NCBI RefSeq assembly: GCF_002237655.1
Contig: NZ_NOKT01000025.1
Coordinates: 62,001 to 126,000 of the forward strand
Direction: 5' to 3'
Length of the DNA: 64,000 nucleotides
From: Streptomyces sp. XY006
Lineage (GTDB): Bacteria > Actinomycetota > Actinomycetes > Streptomycetales > Streptomycetaceae
Each line of letters begins with the position of its first letter. Position 1 is the first letter of the stretch. Shown here piece after piece: positions 1 through 7,542 of the stretch. The notes beneath the pieces were generated by a model that ran no database searches, was not told the origin of the DNA, and was given only the letters and a program-made list of their open reading frames with translations. The position numbers and the translations under genes are program-made.

Positions 1-39
1 GCGGCGTGCCAGGGCTCCAGGGGCCTCAGCTCGGCGTCG

Positions 40-2286
40 TCACCCAGGGATATCGCGTACATCCCGCTGCCGCTCCTCCTCCGCCAGGACGTCCGCCACC
101 TCGGCGTCCGTCGCGGCGGCCAGCCTCTCATGGGAGGCCCGCGTCTCGGGCGGCTCGATGCTGATGCGCGGCATGCGCTTGTCGAGCCACCGGGGCAGCC
201 ACCAGTTGGCGCCGCCGAGCAGGTGCATCAGGGCGGGCACCAGCAGCGTGCGCAGGACGAAGGCGTCCAGGGCGACGGCGGCCGCGAGGGCGATGCCGAA
301 CATGGCGATCACCCGGTCGCCGCTGAGCACGAAGGCCAGGAAGACGGAGATCATGATGACCGCCGCCGAGTTGATCACGCGGCTGGTCTCGGCGAGGCCG
401 ACGCGGACGGCCCGCCGGTTGTCGCCGGTCTCCAGCCACTCCTCGTACATCCGGCTCACCAGGAAGACCTGGTAGTCCATGGAGAGGCCGAAGAGCACCG
501 ACACCATGATCACGGGCAGGAAGGGCTCGATGGGCCCGGCGCTGCCCAGGCCGAGCAGTTCGCTGCCCCAGCCCCACTGGAAGATCGCGACGACGACACC
601 GAAGGCGGAGGCCACCGCGGCGACGTTCATCGCGGCGGCCTTCAGCGGGATGCCGATCGACCGGAAGGCCAGCAGGAGCAGCAGACAGCCCAGGCCGATC
701 ACCACCCCGACGAAGACGGGCAGCTTGGAGACGATGACGTCGGCGAAGTCGTCGTAGCCGGCCGTCATGCCGCCGACCTGCACGTCGAGCGAGGTGCCTG
801 ACTCGGCGCGCGGCAGCACCTCGTCGCGCAGCCGGTCCACCAGGTCGCTGGTCTGCTTCGACTGCGGCGAGGACTCGGGGACGACGGTGAGGTACGCGCT
901 GTGGCCGCCGGAGCCGAAGGTCACCGGGGTGACCGAGGCGACGCCGTCGGTGGCGCGCAGGGTGGCGTCCAGGTTGTCCAGGGCGAGCTTGTCGCCGGCC
1001 CCGTCGACCTCGGTGACGAGGGTGAGCGGGCCGTTCACGCCGGGGCCGAAGCCGTCGGCGAGCAGGTCGTAGGCCTGCCGGGTGGTGGCGGTGCGCGGGT
1101 CGTTGCCCTGGTCGGAGGTGCCCAGGTGCAGGGAGAAGGTGGGCAGCGCGAGGACGGCCATGACGACCAGGGCGACCGCCCCGAGCAGCTTGGGGTGGCG
1201 CTCCACGAACGCCGACCAGCGGGCGGCGAACCCGGTGGGCAGTTCGGGCTGGGGCCCGTGCTCGGCGAGGCGGCGGCGTTCGCGGCGGCTGAGCGCGCGC
1301 ATGCCGATGAGGGAGAGCAGGGCGGGCAGCAGCGTCACGGAGGCCGCGACGGTGAGGACCACGGTCAGGCCGGCCGCTATCGCGACGCCGTTGAGGAAGC
1401 CGAGCCGCAGGATGAGCATGCCCAGCAGGGCGATGCAAACGGTGGCACCCGCGAACACCACGGCCCGTCCCGTGGTCTGCACGGCGTTCGTGGCGGCCTC
1501 GGTGACGGACAGCCCCCGATTCAGGCCGCGCCGGTGCCGGGTCACGATGAACAGCGCGTAGTCGATGCCCACGCCGAGCCCGATCAGCATGCCGAGCATG
1601 GGGGCGAAGTCGGCGACGGTCATGGCGTGCCCGAGCAGCACGATCCCGGCGTAGGCGGTGCCGACGCCGACCAGGGCCGTGGCGATGGGCAGCAGGGAGG
1701 CGGCGAGCGAGCCGAAGGCGAGGAACAGCACCACCGCGGCGACGAGCACGCCGACGATCTCCGCGAGGTGCCCGCCGGAGGACTGGGTCAGCGCGATGGC
1801 GCTGCCGCCCAGCTCCACCTGGAGCCCGTCGCTCTCGGCGCTCTCGGCGGTGTCGACGACGGCCCGTGCCTCGCCCTCGGCGATGTCCTCGGCCTGCGCC
1901 TCGAAGGTGACCGTGGCGTAGGCCGTGCGGCCGTCCGCGCTGATCCGGCCCGTGCCGGGCCCGTCGTAGGGGCTGGTGACCGAGGCGACGCCGGGGAGGT
2001 TCTCGATGCGGTCCAGGGTGCGGGTCATCGTCTGCTCGACGTCGGCGGCGCGGACGCTGCCGGAGTCGGTGTGCCAGACGACGGTGTCGCTGTCACCGCC
2101 GAGCTGCGGGAAGCCCTCGTGCAGCAGCTCGGTGGCGCGGCCGGACTCGGTGCCGGGGACCTGGTAGTCGTTCGAGTACGTGGTGCCGGCGACGGCGGCG
2201 CCCGCGGCGACCCCCGCGAAGGCGAGGAGCCACAGCAGAACGGTGACCAGACGGCGTCGGACACACCAGCGTGCGAGGGCTGCCAC
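40..2286 (-). CDS. MMPL-family membrane transporter (RND superfamily)
   Basis: This 748-aa protein has the two-repeat RND/MMPL layout. There is an N-terminal membrane anchor (about residues 13-35), a large extracytoplasmic loop, a block of about five membrane helices (180-330), a second loop and a second helix block (525-690). The MMPL family exports lipids or drugs across the actinobacterial membrane using the proton gradient; the substrate here cannot be read from sequence. The start is GTG at 2286, preceded by GGGAG at good spacing. A 22-bp inverted repeat about 105 nt upstream (2391-2412) looks like a TetR-type operator, so drug or lipid induction is likely, but no regulator gene lies between it and the transporter. 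The C-terminal tail is charged and cytoplasmic. The gene downstream lies outside the window. Confidence 0.9.
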   Translation of the reverse strand: MAALARWCVRRRLVTVLLWLLAFAGVAAGAAVAGTTYSNDYQVPGTESGRATELLHEGFPQLGGDSDTVVWHTDSGSVRAADVEQTMTRTLDRIENLPGVASVTSPYDGPGTGRISADGRTAYATVTFEAQAEDIAEGEARAVVDTAESAESDGLQVELGGSAIALTQSSGGHLAEIVGVLVAAVVLFLAFGSLAASLLPIATALVGVGTAYAGIVLLGHAMTVADFAPMLGMLIGLGVGIDYALFIVTRHRRGLNRGLSVTEAATNAVQTTGRAVVFAGATVCIALLGMLILRLGFLNGVAIAAGLTVVLTVAASVTLLPALLSLIGMRALSRRERRRLAEHGPQPELPTGFAARWSAFVERHPKLLGAVALVVMAVLALPTFSLHLGTSDQGNDPRTATTRQAYDLLADGFGPGVNGPLTLVTEVDGAGDKLALDNLDATLRATDGVASVTPVTFGSGGHSAYLTVVPESSPQSKQTSDLVDRLRDEVLPRAESGTSLDVQVGGMTAGYDDFADVIVSKLPVFVGVVIGLGCLLLLLAFRSIGIPLKAAAMNVAAVASAFGVVVAIFQWGWGSELLGLGSAGPIEPFLPVIMVSVLFGLSMDYQVFLVSRMYEEWLETGDNRRAVRVGLAETSRVINSAAVIMISVFLAFVLSGDRVIAMFGIALAAAVALDAFVLRTLLVPALMHLLGGANWWLPRWLDKRMPRISIEPPETRASHERLAAATDAEVADVLAEEERQRDVRDIPG

Positions 2287-2390
2287 GAATCGTGCTCCCA
2301 GAGTTACTTTTTGCGGATCTTTGACCGGGAACAGTCGTCCATGAACTGAACAGCCCGCAAAGAACGCATGAGCAATGCGAAGCCACTCTT

Positions 2391-2412
2391 ACAAACGAAC
2401 GAGATCGTTTGT
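2391..2412. promoter_or_regulatory. Inverted repeat, likely operator of the MMPL gene
   Basis: Perfect 8-bp arms ACAAACGA (2391-2398) and TCGTTTGT (2405-2412) are separated by 6 bp. The site is in the AT-richer stretch upstream of the MMPL start and downstream of the next gene. Size and symmetry fit a TetR-family dimer site, a common control for MMPL exporters. The regulator is not identified. Confidence 0.6.
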
Positions 2413-2454
2413 CGGTTTCGTGGGCTTATTCACAGCGGTCGCGGCCGGGAACGG

Positions 2455-2787
2455 TCAGTCGAACTGGTCCCCCAGTGCCATGACCATGACTCCGGCGATC
2501 AGCAGCCACAGCGCACGCCGGGTGCGGCCCCGGGAGCCGAGTACGGCGGCAGCCGCGCACACGGCGGCGCCCGTGGCGTACGCGGCCGGGACGAGGGGCG
2601 GGGCGGAGCGGGTGAGGCGGAGCAGTGCGGCGGCCAGACCCGCCAGGGTCAGGGCGGCACCGGTGCCGGCGGCGGTCCAGCGGGCCCGGCGGGCGTCCTC
2701 CCACAGGTCCTCGGCATCGTCCTGCTCAACGGCCGTCTCCGAGTCCGCTATCTCTGGGTCGGTGTCGGAATCAGCGCGTCCACTCAT
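2455..2787 (-). CDS. Small hypothetical membrane protein
   Basis: A 110-aa protein of unknown function. The first 35 residues are acidic and Asp/Glu-rich, followed by three probable membrane helices (about 40-60, 67-88 and 93-108) rich in Ala and Leu. The open frame extends further upstream, but the ATG at 2787 is preferred because the upstream part has shadow-frame composition. It is transcribed in the same direction as the MMPL gene, with the putative operator in between, so it is probably a separate unit. No family assignment is possible from sequence alone. Confidence 0.65.
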   Translation of the reverse strand: MSGRADSDTDPEIADSETAVEQDDAEDLWEDARRARWTAAGTGAALTLAGLAAALLRLTRSAPPLVPAAYATGAAVCAAAAVLGSRGRTRRALWLLIAGVMVMALGDQFD

Positions 2788-2976
2788 GGCCGAGACGGTA
2801 GCGCGTCGGCCGGGAAAACCGGGTGCGGGGGCCGGTCGCCCGCTGCTACCGTCCGCGCGTCCGAGCACACCCGTGGCATCCCGCCGCCCGGCCGAAGCAG
2901 GTGCGTTGTTTGACGGTCCGACCGAGCTCCTCCGCGTTCCCCTTCTCCCTCAAGGACTCAAGGAGCCCGTTCACCG

Positions 2977-3780
2977 ATGTCGGACATCACGTCCCGGACC
3001 CCGAACGACCCCCTCGCTGACCGCGTGAGCCATCCCGGCTACCCGCGCAGCAACGGCTACGACGCCCGCTGGACCATCGACAACCAGATGGGCCCGCACG
3101 CCCTGTGGCTGCTGGAGTGGCTGGCCCCGGCCCTGGGACTCGACACCCTGAGCCCCGGCTCGCGCGTGCTCGACCTGGGCTGCGGACGCGCCATGACGTC
3201 GATCTTCCTGGCCAGGGAGTACGACGTGCAGGTCACCGCCGCCGACCTGTGGATCAAGCCCGACGAGAACGCCGGGCGCATCACCGCGGCGGGCGTCGCC
3301 GACCGCGTCCTGCCCGTGCACGCCGAGGCGCACGACCTGCCGTTCGGCGAGCACACCTTCGACGCGATCGTCTCCATTGACGCCTACCAGTACTTCGGCA
3401 CCGACGACCTGTACCTGCCCGGGCTGACGCGGCTGCTGAAGCCCGGCGGGCGGATCGGCGTCGTCGTACCGGCGCTGCGCGAGGAGATCGACGGCGTCGA
3501 GCCGCCGGAGCACCTCGCGCCGTACTGGGAGCCCGCCTTCTGGTGCTTCCACACGGCCGCCTGGTGGCGCCGCCACTGGACGCGCAGCGGGGCCGTGGAG
3601 GTCGAGACGGCGGACTGGCTGCAGGACGGCTGGCGCGACTGGCTGCGCTGGAGCGAGGCCGTGGCCGAGGAGCACACCGACCCGTGGCACGTCGAGATGG
3701 CCGGCCGGTCGGCCGAGATGCTGCGCCTGGACCAGGGCCGCACGCTGGGCTTCGCCCGGGTCGTCGGGCGTCGCGACTGA
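2977..3780 (+). CDS. SAM-dependent methyltransferase
   Basis: A 267-aa class I methyltransferase. The glycine-rich SAM motif VLDLGCGRAMTS (about 64-75) is followed by an acidic residue after strand 2 (AADLW) and motif LLKPGGRIGVVVP (about 150-162), the order of the Methyltransf_11/25 families. The substrate is unknown. The C-terminal half is rich in Trp (FWCF, WWRRHW, WLRWSE), which may line a hydrophobic substrate pocket. The ATG start has AAGGAG 11 nt upstream. The gene ends 9 nt before a strong hairpin shared with the convergent gatB. Confidence 0.85.
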   Translation: MSDITSRTPNDPLADRVSHPGYPRSNGYDARWTIDNQMGPHALWLLEWLAPALGLDTLSPGSRVLDLGCGRAMTSIFLAREYDVQVTAADLWIKPDENAGRITAAGVADRVLPVHAEAHDLPFGEHTFDAIVSIDAYQYFGTDDLYLPGLTRLLKPGGRIGVVVPALREEIDGVEPPEHLAPYWEPAFWCFHTAAWWRRHWTRSGAVEVETADWLQDGWRDWLRWSEAVAEEHTDPWHVEMAGRSAEMLRLDQGRTLGFARVVGRRD

Positions 3781-3788
3781 GTGCATGA

Positions 3789-3826
3789 CGAGGGGGGATG
3801 CACCGGCTCCGGTGCATCCCCCCTCG
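3789..3826. terminator. Bidirectional hairpin terminator between methyltransferase and gatB
   Basis: An 18-bp perfect inverted repeat (arms 3789-3806 and 3809-3826) has only CT between the arms. It lies between the convergent stops at 3780 and 3846, so it can end transcription from both sides. No U-tract follows, as is usual for Streptomyces terminators. Confidence 0.85.
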
Positions 3827-3845
3827 GTCGCGTCCGCGGGCGGGC

Positions 3846-5360
3846 TCAGCCCTCGCCGACGCCCAGCTTCTCCAGGATCAGCTCCTTGACGCGCGCCGCG
3901 TCGGCCTGCCCGCGGGTCGCCTTCATGACCGCGCCGACCAGGGCGCCGGCCGCGGCCACCTTGCCGCCGCGGATCTTGTCCGCGACGCCCGGGTTGCCGG
4001 CGATCGCCTCGTCGACGGCCGCCGTCAGCGCACCCTCGTCGGAGACGACCTTCAGGCCGCGCTTGTCGACGACCTCGTCCGGGGTGCCCTCGCCCGCGAG
4101 GACGCCCTCGATGACCTGGCGGGCCAGCTTGTCGTTCAGGTCGCCCTTGGCGACGAGCTCGGTGACCCGGGCCACCTGCTGCGGCGTGATCGCCAGCTCG
4201 TCGAGCGCCTTGCCCGACTCGTTGGCGCTGCGGGCCAGCTCGCCCATCCACCACTTGCGGGCGGAGGCGGCGTCGGCCCCGGCCTCGATGGTGGCGACGA
4301 TCGGCTCCAGCGCACCGGCGTTGAGGATCGCCTGCATGTCGGTGCCGCTGATGCCCCACTCCTCGCGGAGCCGGTTGCGGCGGACCAGCGGCAGCTCGGG
4401 CAGGGAGGCCCGGATCTCCTCGACCCACTCGCGGGACGGGGCGACCGGCACCAGGTCGGGCTCCGGGAAGTACCGGTAGTCCTCGGCCTCCTCCTTCACG
4501 CGGCCCGAGGTCGTCGACCCGGTGTCCTCGTGGAAGTGGCGGGTCTCCTGCACGATCGTGCCGCCGGAGGAGAGCACGGCCGCGTGCCGCTGGATCTCGA
4601 AGCGGGCCGCGCGCTCCACGGACCGCAGCGAGTTGACGTTCTTGGTCTCCGAACGCGTGCCGAACTTCTCGGTGCCGTGCGGGCGCAGCGACAGGTTAAC
4701 GTCGCAGCGCATCTGGCCCATCTCCATCCGGGCCTCGGAGACACCCAGCGCGCGGATGACCTCGCGCAGCTCACGGACGTAGGCCCGCGCGACCTCGGGA
4801 GCGCGCTCGCCCGCACCCTCGATCGGCTTGGTGACGATCTCGATGAGCGGGATGCCGGCGCGGTTGTAGTCCAGCAGGGAGTGGGACGCGCCGTGGATAC
4901 GGCCGGTGGCGCCGCCGACGTGCGTCGACTTGCCGGTGTCCTCCTCCATGTGGGCGCGCTCGATCTGCACGCGGAAGGTCTCGCCGTCCTCCAGCTGCAC
5001 GTCGAGGTAGCCGTTGAAGGCGATCGGCTCGTCGTACTGGGAGGTCTGGAAGTTCTTCGGCATGTCCGGATAGAAGTAGTTCTTCCGGGCGAAGCGGCAC
5101 CACTCGGCGATCTCGCAGTTCAGCGCGAGGCCGATCTTGATGGCGGACTCGACGCCGGTCGCGTTGACGACCGGGAGCGCGCCGGGCAGGCCGAGGCAGA
5201 CCGGGCAGGTCTGCGTGTTGGCGTCCTGGCCGAGAGCGGTCGAGCAGCCGCAGAACATCTTGGTCTTGGTGCCGAGTTCGACATGGACCTCGAGGCCCAT
5301 GACGGGGTCGTAGGACGCGAGGGCGTCCTCGTACGACACCAGGTCGGTCGTGGTGGTCAC
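3846..5360 (-). CDS. gatB: Asp-tRNA(Asn)/Glu-tRNA(Gln) amidotransferase subunit B
   Basis: This 504-aa protein has the normal GatB length. GatB binds the misacylated tRNA and phosphorylates the Glu/Asp side chain in the GatCAB complex, which lets organisms without GlnRS make Gln-tRNA(Gln). The family signature MGLEVHVELGTKTKMFC is near residues 19-35 and the Cys-rich zinc region (CPVCLGLPG) follows. The C-terminal YqeY-like tRNA-binding tail (about 360-500) is present. The start is GTG at 5360 behind GAGAGGGA. It is the last gene of the gatC-gatA-small membrane protein-gatB operon and ends before the 3789-3826 hairpin. Confidence 0.97.
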   Translation of the reverse strand: MTTTTDLVSYEDALASYDPVMGLEVHVELGTKTKMFCGCSTALGQDANTQTCPVCLGLPGALPVVNATGVESAIKIGLALNCEIAEWCRFARKNYFYPDMPKNFQTSQYDEPIAFNGYLDVQLEDGETFRVQIERAHMEEDTGKSTHVGGATGRIHGASHSLLDYNRAGIPLIEIVTKPIEGAGERAPEVARAYVRELREVIRALGVSEARMEMGQMRCDVNLSLRPHGTEKFGTRSETKNVNSLRSVERAARFEIQRHAAVLSSGGTIVQETRHFHEDTGSTTSGRVKEEAEDYRYFPEPDLVPVAPSREWVEEIRASLPELPLVRRNRLREEWGISGTDMQAILNAGALEPIVATIEAGADAASARKWWMGELARSANESGKALDELAITPQQVARVTELVAKGDLNDKLARQVIEGVLAGEGTPDEVVDKRGLKVVSDEGALTAAVDEAIAGNPGVADKIRGGKVAAAGALVGAVMKATRGQADAARVKELILEKLGVGEG

Positions 5361-5375
5361 GGTGAAGGTTCCCTC

Positions 5376-5615
5376 TCAGCCCAGCAGGACGTCGTCGTCG
5401 CCCAGCCGCTTCAGCTCGCGGTAGAGAATGGCCAGGTTGGTGACGACCGCCGCTCCGGTCACGACGGCGTCGAGCAGCCGCAGCGTGTCGTTGTCTCCGC
5501 GGGCCTTCTTGATCTGCTTGTAGACACCGACGGCGCCGAACGCCGACGTGGCCATCGAGACGTACAGACCGGACTTGGACTTCTTGAAGCCCTTGGCCTT
5601 GGACAGTGCGCTCAC
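5376..5615 (-). CDS. Small membrane-associated protein inside the gat operon
   Basis: A 79-aa hypothetical protein between gatA and gatB. The N-terminus is very basic (SALSKAKGFKKSKSG). One or two hydrophobic segments follow (about 17-32 and 48-66), with a charged tail ending GDDDVLLG. Its GTG start overlaps the gatA stop in a GTGA (4-nt overlap), and GAGGAG lies upstream inside gatA, so its translation is coupled to GatA. The gap to gatB is 15 nt. A frame reaching further upstream would run through gatA in another frame and is rejected. Function is unknown; its position suggests a link with amidotransferase expression or localisation. Confidence 0.8.
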   Translation of the reverse strand: MSALSKAKGFKKSKSGLYVSMATSAFGAVGVYKQIKKARGDNDTLRLLDAVVTGAAVVTNLAILYRELKRLGDDDVLLG

Positions 5616-7105
5616 AGCGACGGAGCCTCCTCGATCAGCGGGTGGCCCCACTTTTCCACGAAGGCGGCCTCGACGGCGGCGCCCACCTTGTACAGGCGGT
5701 CGTCCTTCATGACGGGGGCGATGATCTGCAGACCGACCGGGAGGTTGTCCTCCGGGGCGAGGCCGCACGGCAGCGACATCGCCGCGTTGCCCGCCAGGTT
5801 GGTCGGGATGGTGCACAGGTCGGCGAGGTACATCGCCATCGGGTCGTCGGCGCGCTCGCCGATCGCGAAGGCGGTGGTCGGGGTCGTCGGGGAGACGATC
5901 ACGTCGACCTGCTCGAAGGCCTTGTCGAAGTCCTGCTTGATGAGCGTGCGGACCTTCTGGGCGCTGCCGTAGTACGCGTCGTAGTAGCCGGAGCTGAGCG
6001 CGTACGTGCCGAGCATGATGCGGCGCTTGACCTCCGGGCCGAAGCCCGCCTCACGGGTGAGGGAGGTGACCTCCTCGGCGGAGTGCGTGCCGTCGTCGCC
6101 GACGCGCAGGCCGTAGCGCAGGCCGTCGAAGCGGGCGAGGTTGGAGGAGCACTCCGAGGGCGCGATCAGGTAGTACGCCGACAGCGCCAGGTCGAAGGAG
6201 GGGCAGTCCAGCTCGACGATCTCGGCGCCCAGCTCCTTGAGCAGCTCGACCGACTCGTCGAAGCGCTGGATGACGCCGGCCTGGTAGCCCTCGCCGCGGA
6301 ACTGCTTGACGACGCCGACGCGCATGCCCCGCACGCTGCCGTTGCGCGCGGCCTCGACGACCGGCGGGACGGGCTCGTCGATGGACGTCGAGTCGAGCGG
6401 GTCGTGCCCGGCGATGACCTCGTGCAGCAGGGCCGCGTCGAGGACGGTGCGGGCACAGGGGCCGCCCTGGTCCAGGGAGGACGAGAAGGCGACCATGCCG
6501 TAGCGGGAGACCGCGCCGTAGGTCGGCTTCACGCCGACCGTGCCGGTGACGGCGGCGGGCTGGCGGATCGAGCCACCGGTGTCGGTGCCGATGGCCAGGG
6601 GCGCCATGTACGCGGCCAGCGCGGCGGAGGAGCCGCCGCCGGAGCCGCCGGGGATCTTGGTGAGGTCCCAGGGGTTGCCGGTCGGGCCGTAGGCGCTGTT
6701 CTCGGTGGAGGACCCCATGGCGAACTCGTCCATGTTGGTCTTGCCGAGGATGACGACGTCGGCGGCCTTCAGCCGCTGGGTGAGCGTCGCGTCGTACGGC
6801 GGGATCCAGCCTTCGAGGATCTTCGAGCCGACGGTGGTCGGGATGCCCTCGGTGGTGAAGATGTCCTTCAGCGCGAGGGGAACGCCGGCCAGCGGGCCGA
6901 GCTTCTCGCCCCGCTCCCGCTTCTCGTCCACGGCACGGGCCTGGGCGAGGGCGCCCTCGCGGTCGACGTGCAGGAAGGCGTGCACCTTCTCGTCGACGGC
7001 CTCGATGCGGGCGAGGTGGGCCTCGGTGACCTCGACGGCCGTGAGCTCGCCGGAGGCGATCTTCGCGGCGGTCTCGGCGGCGGTGAGCTTGATGATGTCC
7101 GTCAC
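5612..7105 (-). CDS. gatA: Asp-tRNA(Asn)/Glu-tRNA(Gln) amidotransferase subunit A
   Basis: A 497-aa amidase-signature protein. GatA hydrolyses glutamine and channels the ammonia to GatB. The Ser-cisSer-Lys triad is intact: Lys80 (in PLALKD), cis-Ser155 (in the Gly/Ser-rich amidase motif) and nucleophile Ser179 (in GTDTGGSIRQPA). The start is GTG at 7105, 4 nt after the gatC stop, with GGAGG upstream. The stop overlaps the start of the small membrane protein. Confidence 0.97.
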   Translation of the reverse strand: MTDIIKLTAAETAAKIASGELTAVEVTEAHLARIEAVDEKVHAFLHVDREGALAQARAVDEKRERGEKLGPLAGVPLALKDIFTTEGIPTTVGSKILEGWIPPYDATLTQRLKAADVVILGKTNMDEFAMGSSTENSAYGPTGNPWDLTKIPGGSGGGSSAALAAYMAPLAIGTDTGGSIRQPAAVTGTVGVKPTYGAVSRYGMVAFSSSLDQGGPCARTVLDAALLHEVIAGHDPLDSTSIDEPVPPVVEAARNGSVRGMRVGVVKQFRGEGYQAGVIQRFDESVELLKELGAEIVELDCPSFDLALSAYYLIAPSECSSNLARFDGLRYGLRVGDDGTHSAEEVTSLTREAGFGPEVKRRIMLGTYALSSGYYDAYYGSAQKVRTLIKQDFDKAFEQVDVIVSPTTPTTAFAIGERADDPMAMYLADLCTIPTNLAGNAAMSLPCGLAPEDNLPVGLQIIAPVMKDDRLYKVGAAVEAAFVEKWGHPLIEEAPSL

Positions 7106-7109
7106 GGTC

Positions 7110-7406
7110 TTAGTCCTCCCCCAGGATCTGCGGCACCTTGAAACGCTGCTGCTCCTGGGCCGGGGCGCCGGAGAGCGCCTGCTCGGGGGTGAGCGAGGGA
7201 CGGACCTCGTCCGGGCGCATGACGTTCGTCAGCGGGAGCGGGTGCGAGGTCGGCGGTACGTCTTGGTCGGCGACCTCGCTGACGCGGGCGACCGCGCCGA
7301 TGATGTCGTCCAGCTGTCCCGCGAAGTGGTCGAGCTCTTCGGGCTTCAGCTCCAGACGCGCCAGCCGGGCGAGGTGGGCGACCTCCTCGCGCGTGATGCC
7401 AGGCAT
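7110..7406 (-). CDS. gatC: Asp-tRNA(Asn)/Glu-tRNA(Gln) amidotransferase subunit C
   Basis: A 98-aa GatC of normal length. It starts MPGITREEVAHLARLARLEL, the family's N-terminal helix, and ends in the conserved QRFKVPQIL segment. GatC is a scaffold that wraps around and stabilises the GatA/GatB pair. It is the first gene of the operon; its promoter must lie in the 136-bp gap 7407-7542. It is followed closely by gatA. Confidence 0.95.
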   Translation of the reverse strand: MPGITREEVAHLARLARLELKPEELDHFAGQLDDIIGAVARVSEVADQDVPPTSHPLPLTNVMRPDEVRPSLTPEQALSGAPAQEQQRFKVPQILGED

Positions 7407-7542
7407 GCAGCGATCCTCTGGGGTGAGTGAATGTGGTGTGGCCCAATCCTATGGGGCGGGGGGCCGTGCCCGTGAAACGGTTTGCCCTCCCTCGCCCGGG
7501 AAGGCCGGCGGACCGCGTCTCGCGCCCCGGCCGCGGGCCGGG

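Noticed and set aside
901..2349. Long plus-strand open frame opposite the MMPL gene
   Set aside because: Low-complexity Gly/Asp/Gln/His-rich translation and no ribosome site; it is a shadow of MMPL.
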